A stretch of 64,000 nucleotides of DNA, taken from assembly GCF_014640335.1 (NCBI RefSeq), contig NZ_BMGT01000001.1, forward strand, positions 1,116,001 to 1,180,000, read 5' to 3'. The stretch comes from Edaphobacter dinghuensis. GTDB lineage: Bacteria; Acidobacteriota; Terriglobia; Terriglobales; Acidobacteriaceae. Below, piece by piece: positions 8,994-17,777 of this stretch. Under the pieces are notes generated by a model. The model was not told the DNA's origin. It was given only the letters and a program-made list of their open reading frames with translations, and ran no database searches. The position numbers were made by a program, and so were the translations under genes. Position 1 is the stretch's first letter. Every line of letters begins with the position of its first letter.

Positions 8994-9608
8994 TCAGTGC
9001 TTGAGCTCGAGCTTGGACGCCAGATCCGCAAGAGCATTCCACCGCGGATCGGCCGGAGCCTCCCCGCAGGAACAGGTTGCAAGATTCAGGTTCTGGCCAC
9101 AGCGCGGGCAAAGCCCTTTGCAATCTTCTTTGCAGAGGGTACGGCCGGGCAGGGAGAGTAACACCTGCTCACGCACCACATCTTCAAGCGAAAGACCGCT
9201 CTTCTGATAATAACCGATTTCCGTCTCTTCCGGGGTAATTGCGTGCTCCCCGCCACCTGCATCGGCGTCTTCGGGGCGAAACAGCAGATCGAACTCCCCA
9301 TTCAGGGCCAAAGCGACTGGTTCGACGCAGCGGGCGCAGAGAATCTCGAAGTCGCCATGATACCCGGCGCGCAGGCGGATATCGTTGACCTGCGAGCCCT
9401 CGTCCCGGCGCTCGACCAGCAGATCGGCGGTTCCCTTGACCGGCAGAGGGCCGGTCTGGCGAAGGTCCGGGGTGTACTCGATGGTGCCGGGCTGGACGGT
9501 TTCGTCTATCTCAAGAGGTTCATCGACGAGTTGGAGCGGGGTTATAAGCACGTCTTTAAGGGTAGCAGGTTGGGGGTTGAGGTCAAACCGGGGCCTAAGC
9601 CCCGGCAA
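8994..9608 (-). CDS. DUF177 (YceD-like) protein
   Basis: Up to 204 residues. The CARCV block and the C-terminal CKGLCPRCGQNLN plus CSC cysteines are typical of the DUF177/YceD family, which is encoded before rpmF in most bacteria and is linked to 23S rRNA accumulation. The open frame begins at a TTG (9608) overlapping the end of the upstream gene. A GTG at 9551 (VLITPLQL) fits the usual family N-terminus better and would give 185 residues; neither has a strong ribosome site. Confidence 0.85.
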   Translation of the reverse strand: MPGLRPRFDLNPQPATLKDVLITPLQLVDEPLEIDETVQPGTIEYTPDLRQTGPLPVKGTADLLVERRDEGSQVNDIRLRAGYHGDFEILCARCVEPVALALNGEFDLLFRPEDADAGGGEHAITPEETEIGYYQKSGLSLEDVVREQVLLSLPGRTLCKEDCKGLCPRCGQNLNLATCSCGEAPADPRWNALADLASKLELKH

Positions 9609-10167
9609 CGACGGGTTGTTTGTCGTAGACGGAGGTCGTATCGAACTCTCCCTGATCGACTGAGATGTGCATCATCCGGGTCAGGGTTTTTCCGTCAGCA
9701 GACAGCGTAAAGGTCGACTTCAGGGTCCCCGCGCCGCCCTGATAGGTGATCTTCTGCGTCAGGATAAGCGAAGTTCCGTCCCACTCCGCCTTAGTGCTCA
9801 GAAACTGGAGTGTCGCGGTGTCAGCGAAGGTGCCCTTGGGTGTCGGGGTTTCGTTGCCGTCGATGGTGAAGGGCAGCGTATAAACCTCTTTGCCGCGCTC
9901 ATTATCGGAAGTCGTGGCGACGCTGAAGGTCGAGCCGTTGTGGCTGAAGACGAGGATCTCGTCCTGCGGCGGGGGAACCTGGTCATAGTCGCTCTTGGAG
10001 AGGTTCAGCGTCCACGTCCCGCTCAGATCAGGCTTGACGGCCGGAGCGGGCGCAGTCGCCGGAGCCTGCGCGGTTGGTGCGGGCGTCGGTGCCGCTGTTG
10101 GGGTCTGCGCGGAGACGAGTGGGCCGCAGAGAACAAGCACAGCGGCGAGCGAAGCAATTCTTGTCAT
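9595..10167 (-). CDS. Exported hypothetical protein with lipocalin-like core
   Basis: A 190-residue secreted protein. It has a signal peptide (about 1-20, ending VSA before QTP), a linker of alternating Ala/Pro/Thr (about 21-50), then a beta-rich domain beginning DLSGTWTLNLSKSDYD, a pattern common in small acidobacterial exported proteins. Function is unknown. The ATG at 10167 is chosen because AAAGGA is well spaced before it. The stop overlaps the first possible start of the DUF177 gene. Confidence 0.75.
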   Translation of the reverse strand: MTRIASLAAVLVLCGPLVSAQTPTAAPTPAPTAQAPATAPAPAVKPDLSGTWTLNLSKSDYDQVPPPQDEILVFSHNGSTFSVATTSDNERGKEVYTLPFTIDGNETPTPKGTFADTATLQFLSTKAEWDGTSLILTQKITYQGGAGTLKSTFTLSADGKTLTRMMHISVDQGEFDTTSVYDKQPVVAGA

Positions 10168-10222
10168 GGTCATTCCTTTGGTTGTGACGTTGAACTTCAA
10201 AATTCACAATGACGGGCAGAGG

Positions 10223-11317
10223 CTAAGCCGGGGTGCGTGGCGGCACTTCTGTCCTGGAAAAAACTTTGAGCAGCCCTTCGAGAAAAGCGAAGAAGACGTC
10301 GACAGCATAGCCGACCAGGAACGCCAGCGCCAGCGGCGGAACAGAGGCCTCGGGGGTGATCGTGAAATTGTTGAACAGGCCCACAACGGCCCCTCCGATG
10401 GCGGCGATCAGAAAGCGCGCCGAGTTGGCCGGCGACGGGATAAACGTGTGGTTGCTCATCTGGCTCTCGAAGTTGCGCAGCAGATAAGCGCACGTTCCAA
10501 GCAGCGCATAGAGTACCGGCAGAATGCAGGTATTGAGCGCTCCATAAAAGATGGAGACATTATTCAGCAGGCTCTGCGCAAAGTAGCGGACGGACTGGTA
10601 GGTGGCCGTGGCCGTGTCGCGAGCCACATAGTAGTTAGGAAGCCGAGGGTCTAGCTCATAGACGGCCCGCTGCGAAGGATTGCTGCGCTCGGTCTGCGCA
10701 GGCGGCGAGACCCGGGGCAGCACCAGCCAGTTCAACTCGCGCGCCCGCGCATCGATCAGACGAATCGTCGATGCATAGTCCTGCAGCTCGGAGATGATCT
10801 CCGAGTCGCTGATGCCCGGCGGAAGCGTCACTGCCACTGTTCCAGCCTGGCCGCCGGTTTCGGTCCCCACCGGAGCGACGCCGAGTTGCGCGCGCAGCTT
10901 CACGGCAAGGTCGTTGGCCGAAGCAATATCGGTACGCAGCGAGTTCGATAGCGCCGAAGTCGTAAAGCTGGCGATCGACGCCGGAACGATAACGCAGGCC
11001 AGAATGATCGCCCAGCGAAGGTAATAGCGGACCGTCGCACCCGTGTCCTGCGTCCACGCCTTCAGGCTGTCGGCGGTCACCGGCTTCAGCAACGCGGCCA
11101 GCTTGGTCAGCGCTTCCAGCAGGCCGTCGATGATCGGCTCGGTCCAGTTATCAGGAGGCGTGCTGCGAGCCAGCAACACGGCGGCACGAGTCGCCGCATC
11201 GACCTCGACGCCGGTCTCGGCGGCGTACTTCAGCAGGCGCTCCGAGTCGCAAAGGGCGTCTTTAAAAGAAGCCGGAGAAGCTGTGGTGGACTGTGTGCTT
11301 TCATTCCATCGAAACAT
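10223..11317 (-). CDS. Uncharacterised membrane protein
   Basis: A 364-residue protein not assigned to a family. It has a soluble N-terminal part (about 1-95), a hydrophobic helix at about 97-120 (WAIILACVIVPASIASF) and a periplasmic or loop region to about 245. Three helices follow near the C-terminus (around 250-275, 300-320 and 330-350). The ATG at 11317 (MFRWNESTQ) is preferred over a longer frame because GGAG lies upstream and the longer N-terminus is Arg-rich and implausible. It lies between the ThiE-like gene and the exported lipocalin-like gene on the same strand. Confidence 0.65.
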   Translation of the reverse strand: MFRWNESTQSTTASPASFKDALCDSERLLKYAAETGVEVDAATRAAVLLARSTPPDNWTEPIIDGLLEALTKLAALLKPVTADSLKAWTQDTGATVRYYLRWAIILACVIVPASIASFTTSALSNSLRTDIASANDLAVKLRAQLGVAPVGTETGGQAGTVAVTLPPGISDSEIISELQDYASTIRLIDARARELNWLVLPRVSPPAQTERSNPSQRAVYELDPRLPNYYVARDTATATYQSVRYFAQSLLNNVSIFYGALNTCILPVLYALLGTCAYLLRNFESQMSNHTFIPSPANSARFLIAAIGGAVVGLFNNFTITPEASVPPLALAFLVGYAVDVFFAFLEGLLKVFSRTEVPPRTPA

Positions 11318-11520
11318 AGGGAGGTTCTCCGCACTGAGCGCTGACCTTAAGCGCCGATCGATAGGGGCCGGATGGCAAATCATACGCCGGAGCCTCACTT
11401 GCGGGAAGAAGATTCTGTTGGCCGTCCGCCGGTTAGCCATAGCTGACGAAGCTCTCTTGAACCAAGGGATGAGCTATAGATGTATTTCTCATGAGCCGAT
11501 CCCACGAGCCACCCAAACTG

Positions 11521-11570
11521 CACGTCATCTCGACCGGAGCGCAGCGCAGCGGAGAGACCCCTGTATTTCG
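11521..11570 (+). repeat. Dispersed intergenic repeat, unit 4 (short subtype)
   Basis: CACGTCATCTCGACCGGAG, short core CGCAGCGCAGC, then GGAGAGACCCCTGTATTTCG. It is almost identical to unit 3. It lies in the 275-bp gap between the membrane-protein start and the ThiE-like stop, both on the minus strand. Confidence 0.9.
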
Positions 11571-11593
11571 TCATTATTTCTATCGAGAAGCGT

Positions 11594-12181
11594 TCAGAGT
11601 GTATGGAAGAGGTGAATTGCGGCAATCCCCGCAGCTCCAACCCCCAGGCAGGAGTCGGCATTCTCTCCTGTAACGCCGCCAAGCGCGTAGACCGAAGTAG
11701 GCGCGGCGGCAAGGCAAGCCGAGCGCAGCGCCTCAAGGCCCTGTCCGGGGGTTACGACCTTCCCCGCGATGGACTTCTGAAAGACCGGAGCAAAGAGGAT
11801 CAGATCTGCTTCGTTTCGGGCCACTTCGATCTCAGCCAGCGTATGGCAGGATACGGAAATGACGGGCCGCGGTAGACCGGCCGCGGCATACACCTTCCGA
11901 ACCTGTGCAGGAGTAAGCTCCCCGGCAGCAGCAGTGAGATGCACCCCATGGGCGGCAGTGGCCACAGCGATGTCCAGCCGCGAGTTGATCAGCAGCCTGC
12001 TTCGGCTGCCTTGCAGCGCTTCAAGCATCTGCCGCGCCAGCGTCGCAATCGCCCCGGCGGGCAGGTCTTTTTCGCGAAGTTGGATATAGTCGATACCTTC
12101 GGCAGCCCAAAGGGCGGTCTGCTGCGGCAGAGAGGAGCTTGCCGGCAACAGCAAGCGGTCGGTGATGGCGTAGCGGCGCAC
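11594..12181 (-). CDS. Thiamine phosphate synthase/TenI-family protein
   Basis: A 195-residue TIM-barrel protein with ThiE/TenI motifs: RRYAITDR, DYIQLREKDL, RLLINSRLD, HGVHL, SVSCHTLAE, LFAPVF and ALGGV. ThiE joins the thiazole and pyrimidine moieties of thiamine. The usual phosphate-loop region after APVF is atypical (QKSIAGK), and the catalytic-loop match is imperfect, so a TenI-like role is possible. No other thiamine gene and no TPP riboswitch signal is nearby. Confidence 0.75.
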   Translation of the reverse strand: MRRYAITDRLLLPASSSLPQQTALWAAEGIDYIQLREKDLPAGAIATLARQMLEALQGSRSRLLINSRLDIAVATAAHGVHLTAAAGELTPAQVRKVYAAAGLPRPVISVSCHTLAEIEVARNEADLILFAPVFQKSIAGKVVTPGQGLEALRSACLAAAPTSVYALGGVTGENADSCLGVGAAGIAAIHLFHTL

Positions 12182-12409
12182 GGTGTAAGTGTATGGGATT
12201 TATGAGTTTTGCATGATCCGGTGCCGCCGCGCAGGCGTAGGATGATGATGTTGCTGTGATAGGTTAGGAATTGGCGCGTTTTTCAAAAAAAATCGGTCAT
12301 GGACAGTGCGATTATTGGCCGCTAACCGGACGATTCATTACACCGCAGCGTGGATTTTAATCATCGCTGAGTAAGCTGGGGTAAGAAAATTGTCGATGAG
12401 TCATTGCAT

Positions 12410-13807
12410 ATGAGTAGTGTTTACGATCTGATCGTGATTGGTTCCGGCCCTGCCGGGCAGAGGGCGGCCATCTATGCGTCCAAGCTGGGCAAAAAGGTTG
12501 CGCTCGTAGAGATGCGCGAGGTGGTGGGCGGGGCCTGCATCAATACAGGGACGATTCCCTCGAAGACGATGCGCGAGGCCGTACTGCACCTCTCCGGCTA
12601 CAACTACAAGTCCATCTATGGCATGAACTACCGGGTCAAGGAACGCATCACCATGGCGGACCTCGCCTTCCGCGTCCAGCACGTCATCAAGACCGAAGTC
12701 GACGTGACCGAGGCGCAGCTCTCCCGCAACAACATCGAGATGCTGGTCGGCGTCGCCAGCTTTGAAGACGCGACCCACGTCAAGGTCACCAACTCGCGCG
12801 GCTCGACCGTCTACGAGGCCAAAAACGTTCTGATTGCGACCGGTACTAAGCCGGCTGCGTCGCCCAAGGTGCCCATCAACGGACACAGCATCATCAACAG
12901 TGATCTCGTCCTCGAGATGGTCAACCTGCCCAAGACATTGATCGTGGTCGGCGGCGGTGTCATCGGGGTGGAGTACACCTGTATGTTCTCGGCCCTCGGC
13001 GTGCGCGTCACTCTCATCGAGCGCCGTCCGCGCCTGCTCGAGTTTGCCGATCAGGAGATCGTCGAGGCGCTGAGCTACCATCTGCGTGACTCCCGCGTGA
13101 CGATGCGCCTCAACGAAGAGGTGGAGTCGGTCGAAGAGATGCCCGACGGCACGGTCGTCGCCAACCTCGAAAGTAAGAAGAAGGTTCAGGGCGATGCGCT
13201 GCTCTACGCCGTCGGTCGGCAGGGCAATGTGGACGAGCTGAATCTGGCAGCCGTTGGCATCGAGGCCGATTCACGCGGCAGAATCCCGGTGGACAAGGAC
13301 TTCAGGACCAAGGTGCCGACGATCTTTGCCGGTGGCGATGTCATCGGCTTTCCGTCGCTGGCCTCGGTCTCGATGGAGCAGGGACGTATCGCCGCAGCGC
13401 GTGCCTTCGGCGACGAAGAGGTGCTGTCGAACCCCGGGCTCTATCCCTACGGCATCTACACCATTCCCGAGATCAGCTTTATCGGTAAGACCGAGGAGCA
13501 GTTGACGGAAGAGGACGTTCCCTACGAGGTCGGTGTGGCCTACTACCGCGAGATCGCCCGCGGTCAGATTCGCGGCGATACGACCGGACGGTTGAAGCTG
13601 ATCTTCCACCGCATCGACCATTCCATCCTTGGCGTACACATCATCGGCGAAGGTGCCAGCGAACTGCTGCACATCGGCCAGGCGGTGATGGCACTGGGCG
13701 GAAAGCTTGAGTATTTCGTGGATACGGTCTTCAACTATCCAACTTTGGCTGAATGTTATAAAGTTGCAGCTTTCAACGGGTTGAATCGCGTTAGCAAGTT
13801 TGAGTAG
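12410..13807 (+). CDS. sthA: Soluble (Si-specific) NAD(P) transhydrogenase
   Basis: A 465-residue flavoprotein of the pyridine nucleotide-disulfide oxidoreductase fold. The FAD motif is VIGSGPAGQRAA, the NAD(P) motif VVGGGVIGVEY, and the second FAD motif TIFAGGDVIG. The redox-active Cys pair is replaced by CINTGTIPSKTMREA (C then T), the hallmark that separates SthA from lipoamide dehydrogenases. The enzyme equilibrates NADPH and NADH in the cytosol. The ATG at 12410 is preferred to a TTG two codons upstream. A ROK-family gene follows 30 bp later. Confidence 0.93.
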   Translation: MSSVYDLIVIGSGPAGQRAAIYASKLGKKVALVEMREVVGGACINTGTIPSKTMREAVLHLSGYNYKSIYGMNYRVKERITMADLAFRVQHVIKTEVDVTEAQLSRNNIEMLVGVASFEDATHVKVTNSRGSTVYEAKNVLIATGTKPAASPKVPINGHSIINSDLVLEMVNLPKTLIVVGGGVIGVEYTCMFSALGVRVTLIERRPRLLEFADQEIVEALSYHLRDSRVTMRLNEEVESVEEMPDGTVVANLESKKKVQGDALLYAVGRQGNVDELNLAAVGIEADSRGRIPVDKDFRTKVPTIFAGGDVIGFPSLASVSMEQGRIAAARAFGDEEVLSNPGLYPYGIYTIPEISFIGKTEEQLTEEDVPYEVGVAYYREIARGQIRGDTTGRLKLIFHRIDHSILGVHIIGEGASELLHIGQAVMALGGKLEYFVDTVFNYPTLAECYKVAAFNGLNRVSKFE

Positions 13808-13837
13808 ACGCGGCGCCGAAGATGAGGCGGACGAGGC

Positions 13838-14734
13838 ATGACAAAGTTTGTTGGCGTAAAGGTATCGAACCAGATGTCGACCGGGTTGGTGGTCGACCAC
13901 AAACTGGTGGGGGAGCTGCACCGCTTTCCTGAGCACGAGGACGACAGCTACGCGTTGGTCGAGATGCCGACCGAAGGTCTGGTCAAAACCATCTGCGAGC
14001 AGGTGGTGCTTGCTGTCAACGGCACCAAGGGCGTTACGGCCGTAGGCGTCGCTCTGCCGGGGCTGATCAAGAACGGCGTCGTCGAAGAGTCTCCGAATCT
14101 GCCCCAGTTGAAGGGCGCACGCATCGAAGAGCTGCTGCGCACCCAGTTGCGCAATCACGACCTCGACGTTTCGGTAACTGCCGTCAACGACGCCGACGCC
14201 ATGGCCGCCGGGCTGGCCTCGGCGCACGGCAAGCTCGACAGCACTATCCGCGTGTGGTCGCTCGGCGTGGGCATCGGATACGGACGCTATCCCTTTTTGC
14301 CGGGAGTCTGGGAGGGCGGCCATACGGTCGTGACCCTCGACGAAAAGGAGCACTTCTGCGGCTGCGGCGGCCGAGGCCATCTTGAAGGAATTATGGGACA
14401 TCGCGCGATGCGGCTCCGCTTCCTCGACATGGAGCCGGAAGAGGTCTTCGAAGCTGCGAAGAACGGCGATCCGCGTTGCCTGGAGTTCAAACGTATGTGG
14501 CACAAGGCTTTGGCTGCGGCGACCGCTACATCGATCCACATGTCCGGACCGGGACGCGTCTTTTTGACTGGGTTCAACGTGCGTTTTCTCGACTTGGCGA
14601 TGCTGCGGGACTACATGCAGCAGATGGTCAAGATGAGCCCTCTGCAGAGCTATTCGTTCGAGATTGTCGAAGACAAGCCGGTCACGCGAGTGATCGGTGC
14701 GGCGATCTCGGCAGAGCAGGCTCTCGAGCGCTAA
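13838..14734 (+). CDS. ROK-family sugar kinase/regulator-like protein
   Basis: A 298-residue ROK-fold protein. It has VGVALPGLI, then VNDADAMAAGL with the catalytic-type Asp, LGVGIGYGRY, and a zinc-site region EHFCGCGGRGHLEG in which His takes the place of the usual last Cys. The N-terminus (FVGVKVSNQMSTGL) departs from the canonical phosphate-1 loop (DxGGT), so glucokinase activity is uncertain. There is no DNA-binding domain. It follows sthA by 30 bp and is probably co-transcribed. Confidence 0.75.
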   Translation: MTKFVGVKVSNQMSTGLVVDHKLVGELHRFPEHEDDSYALVEMPTEGLVKTICEQVVLAVNGTKGVTAVGVALPGLIKNGVVEESPNLPQLKGARIEELLRTQLRNHDLDVSVTAVNDADAMAAGLASAHGKLDSTIRVWSLGVGIGYGRYPFLPGVWEGGHTVVTLDEKEHFCGCGGRGHLEGIMGHRAMRLRFLDMEPEEVFEAAKNGDPRCLEFKRMWHKALAAATATSIHMSGPGRVFLTGFNVRFLDLAMLRDYMQQMVKMSPLQSYSFEIVEDKPVTRVIGAAISAEQALER

Positions 14735-14743
14735 ATTCTCAAT

Positions 14744-14817
14744 GTAACCGGTAAAAGTAGTTTTCTCTGGTTACACTCGTAGCAGTGTAACCGGTAATTC
14801 GCGCTTTTACCGGTTAC
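14744..14817. terminator. Nested inverted repeats, probable bidirectional terminator
   Basis: The outer arms GTAACCGGTAAAAG (14744-14757) and CTTTTACCGGTTAC (14804-14817) are perfectly complementary over 14 bp. An inner perfect hairpin, GGTTACACT-CGTAGC-AGTGTAACC, occupies 14769-14792. The structure lies between the convergent ROK and mutM genes, and the right arm includes the mutM stop codon. Confidence 0.65.
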
Positions 14818-15620
14818 TTCTGACAGTGAGGGCAAAAATGGGTGCTTCGCCCTCCGACAACAATGCGCTCAATCGCAGTCTTGCAGACGCGGCAAGGCTC
14901 GCCCGTTCGGCTATAGACGTTGTGATGAAGCTGAAAAAATCCTGCAATTCCCTCTGCATCGACATAATCGGAGACTGACGATCCACCCAATTTAATCGCA
15001 TGCTTCAGAACGTCAATTAAAGCAGTCCGCAAGCGACCCAGATCTGCATGGGTGAGCCGTCCGGCCTGTCGGCGCGGGCGAATTCCGGCGCGAAAGAGGC
15101 TCTCATCGGCGTAGATGTTGCCGACTCCGTGCAGCAGCGATTGGTTCAGCAGCGCAGCTTTGATAGGCGTCTTGCGATTGCGGAAGAGGGCGATGAAATC
15201 TTTGAGCGAGATAGTCAGCGGCTCCTTGCCCGGCCCTTCGTAAGTACTTTCAGCAATAGACAGCCGCCCAAAACGGCGGGGATCGACAAAACGGATCTCG
15301 CGTCCGCCGCTGAGCGTGAGGATGCCGTGGGTGTGTGCGGGCACAGGAACTTTAGGATCGGAGACGAGCAGGCGTCCGCTCATGCCCAGGTGGATGAGAA
15401 ACTGTGCGGGCTTCTTATTACGAATGACGTCCATGACGATGGTCTTGCCTACGCGATGGACCCGCTCGATGCGGCTGTTAGTGAGTGTCTCGATGATCTG
15501 GTCAGGCGGCGTCTTGAAGGTCTGCGGCTTGTTGCTGGTCCAGACAGCGCGGATGGTCTGGCCGTGGGTGCGTTCGTGGACGCCGTTGGCGACGGTCTCT
15601 ACTTCAGGAAGCTCGGGCAT
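14814..15620 (-). CDS. mutM: Formamidopyrimidine-DNA glycosylase (Fpg/MutM)
   Basis: A 268-residue base-excision-repair enzyme that removes 8-oxoguanine and other oxidised purines and nicks the abasic site. The N-terminus MPELPEVE supplies the catalytic Pro2 and Glu3. HLGMSGRL carries the conserved Lys/Met region, GVGNIYADE the helix-2-turn-helix, and the C-terminus is a four-cysteine zinc finger (CRVC, then CPHC). Length is normal for the family. Confidence 0.97.
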   Translation of the reverse strand: MPELPEVETVANGVHERTHGQTIRAVWTSNKPQTFKTPPDQIIETLTNSRIERVHRVGKTIVMDVIRNKKPAQFLIHLGMSGRLLVSDPKVPVPAHTHGILTLSGGREIRFVDPRRFGRLSIAESTYEGPGKEPLTISLKDFIALFRNRKTPIKAALLNQSLLHGVGNIYADESLFRAGIRPRRQAGRLTHADLGRLRTALIDVLKHAIKLGGSSVSDYVDAEGIAGFFQLHHNVYSRTGEPCRVCKTAIERIVVGGRSTHFCPHCQK

Positions 15621-15657
15621 GACTTTTTCGAGTATAGGGGAGGCGGTGAATAGAGTT

Positions 15658-17697
15658 TTAGTGGCCTGTGGGCTCGAAGATGGGCAGCAGGCTGGAGTAG
15701 TCGTCGGTCCAGGCCCTTAGGTTGGGGACGGCGGTGATGGGTGCGGCGATGAGGGCGACTCCGGGCTGAGTGAAGAAGGTTGGACTGGCGGTGACCAGCA
15801 CCCAGGTCGAGCGGAACTCTCCGCGTGCGTCTGCGGATGCCGTGTCGAAGATCATCGACTGCATGTGGATGGAGTTGGCCAGTTGCGCTACCTCGGGGGC
15901 GAGGTTGAGGTATTGGTTGGAGACGTGGAAGGCGAGGATGCCGCCGGGGGCGAGGTGCTTCTGGTAGAGCCGGAGGGCTTCGGTGGTGAGCAGGTGCAGA
16001 GGGATGGCGTCGCCGGAGAAGGCGTCGAGCACGAGTACGTCGAAGTGTTGCGGAGCTTCTTGTGCGAGCGAGGTGCGGGCGTCTCCTTCGGTGACGGTGA
16101 TGGCGGCGGGTGAGTCGCGAAGGTAGGTGAAGAGGTGGCGTGCGATGGGTTCAACGTGGGGGTTGATCTCGTAGAAGCGGATGCGGTCGCCTGCATTGCC
16201 ATAGGCCGCGATGGTGCCTGCTCCCAGGCCGACGACGCCGATATTGCGCGGGCGGTTGGCGCAGCAGTTGGCGAGGGCGAGGCCGATGCCGGAGTCTTTG
16301 GCGTAGTAGGTGGTGGGGGTTCGAGTGAGGCCGGGGCTGAAGATCTGGTTGCCGTGCTGGATGGTGCCGTTGAGCAGCGACCGCAGCGGCTGGCCCTCGT
16401 GGGTGACCGACTCCTTGACGCGGAGGCTGCCGTAGAAGTTGCGGGTTTCGAGCAGGGCCTGTTGCTTGTAGGCGGCGTGCAGGGCGAAGTTGAGGAAGAC
16501 GACGAGGACGCTGCCGGTGGCCCAGAGCAGGCGCTGGCCCCAGCCGTCAGGCCAGGTGACGACGAGGGCGAGTACGGCAGTGACGAGGAAGGTGATGGAG
16601 AGGTCGTAGTTGGCGGCGAAGATCAATGGGCTGGCAATGCCGATGAAGAAGGTTCCGGTGACTCCGCCGGCGGCGACGAGGAGATAAAAGAGCGTGGTTT
16701 CGGATGGGCGGCGGGGGCGAAGGGCGTAGGTTTCGGCGTGACAGAAGAGGCAAGCGATGAAGCACTCGAAGAGAAAGAAGAGGATGGCGAGGCCGATGGG
16801 GATGCTGGTGTCCATCTTGGAGATGGCGTAGCCGAGGCTGGCCAGCATGACGACCATGAGCCGGACGACGATGCTGCGGCGATAGAGGCGGGGAAACTCG
16901 AAGGCGAGGATGAAGGTGATGAGGTAGACGGCGAGCGGAAGAATCCAGAGCAGGGGGATGGCGGCGATGTTGCTGGTGATGTGGCTGGTGACGGCGCTCA
17001 ACTGCATGGCAGCGGCCATGGGGAGGAGGAACCAGAGCCATTTTGCGGCGGATGACGCTGGGAGAGCGGTGGGGGCGGCGGATTCTTGTGGCGTGGCCTG
17101 TGTTATTGCGGGCACTTGTCTTGAGAGGATGGCGCATAGGACTGCGTAGACGATGAACCCGATGGCCCAGAGAAGGCGTTGCAGCTTGAGGGTGAGGTGG
17201 GGTTCGACCAGCGTGGGGTAGGCAATGAGGGCGAGCAGCGAGCCGACGTTTGAGAGGGCGAAGAGGCGGTAGGGGACTTGGCCTCCCTGTTTGCGGAAGA
17301 GCCATATCTGTAAGAGAGGGCTGGTGGAGCCGAGCAGAAGGAAGGGAAGGCCGATGGTCAGCGTCAGCGCGAAGAAGATGGTGGTGACTGGATGCTCCGA
17401 GCCTTGGCTGAGGTCGGGGTGGAGGAGCCGCTGCGAGGCCAGCAGGGCGATGGCGAGTCCGAGCACGGCGAAGTAGAGCAGCCGTTGGCTGCGGTTAAAA
17501 GGATGGCGGGTGAGCCAGTGCGCGTAGACGTATCCGAGCAGAAGGGTGAGCTGGAAGAAGACCAGGCAGGTGAGCCAGACCGCCGAGGAGCCTCCCAGCG
17601 CGGGGAGGAGCTGCTTTGCCGACATGGGCTCGACCAGGAAGAGGAGGAAGGCCGAGAGGAAGATGGCGAAGCCGTAGAGCGAGCGCGTTGAGGGCAT
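15658..17697 (-). CDS. Fused MFS/spermidine synthase-like membrane protein
   Basis: A 679-residue protein. The first about 420 residues contain many hydrophobic helices resembling an MFS-like membrane domain. The C-terminal part (about 450-650) is a Rossmann methyltransferase/spermidine-synthase fold with IGVVGLGAGTIAAYG, RFYEINPH, EGDARTSL and LDAFSGDAIPLH. Such fusions are common in acidobacteria, and aminopropyl transfer is not established for most of them. It follows mutM with a 37-bp gap on the same strand. Confidence 0.85.
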   Translation of the reverse strand: MPSTRSLYGFAIFLSAFLLFLVEPMSAKQLLPALGGSSAVWLTCLVFFQLTLLLGYVYAHWLTRHPFNRSQRLLYFAVLGLAIALLASQRLLHPDLSQGSEHPVTTIFFALTLTIGLPFLLLGSTSPLLQIWLFRKQGGQVPYRLFALSNVGSLLALIAYPTLVEPHLTLKLQRLLWAIGFIVYAVLCAILSRQVPAITQATPQESAAPTALPASSAAKWLWFLLPMAAAMQLSAVTSHITSNIAAIPLLWILPLAVYLITFILAFEFPRLYRRSIVVRLMVVMLASLGYAISKMDTSIPIGLAILFFLFECFIACLFCHAETYALRPRRPSETTLFYLLVAAGGVTGTFFIGIASPLIFAANYDLSITFLVTAVLALVVTWPDGWGQRLLWATGSVLVVFLNFALHAAYKQQALLETRNFYGSLRVKESVTHEGQPLRSLLNGTIQHGNQIFSPGLTRTPTTYYAKDSGIGLALANCCANRPRNIGVVGLGAGTIAAYGNAGDRIRFYEINPHVEPIARHLFTYLRDSPAAITVTEGDARTSLAQEAPQHFDVLVLDAFSGDAIPLHLLTTEALRLYQKHLAPGGILAFHVSNQYLNLAPEVAQLANSIHMQSMIFDTASADARGEFRSTWVLVTASPTFFTQPGVALIAAPITAVPNLRAWTDDYSSLLPIFEPTGH

Positions 17698-17777
17698 AGG
17701 GGTAGGCGATCCGGAAATGGACGATCTGGAAACAGGGGATCCGCGAGACGAGCCAGTCTATGCTATTCGGCTCGCTT

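Noticed and set aside
11594..12409. TPP riboswitch at the ThiE-like gene
   Set aside because: The region upstream of the gene lacks the conserved CTGAGA and ACCTGA elements, and no thiamine operon is present.
14744..14817. GTAACCGG repeats read as LacI operators, because they resemble the receptor operator
   Set aside because: None completes the TGNAANCGNTNNCA pattern, and they lie between convergent genes where an operator would have no promoter to control.
16135..17055. Long plus-strand frame opposite the fused MFS/spermidine-synthase gene
   Set aside because: Asp/Glu/Gly-rich translation is typical of the antisense of a GC-rich membrane protein; the minus-strand frame carries clear motifs.
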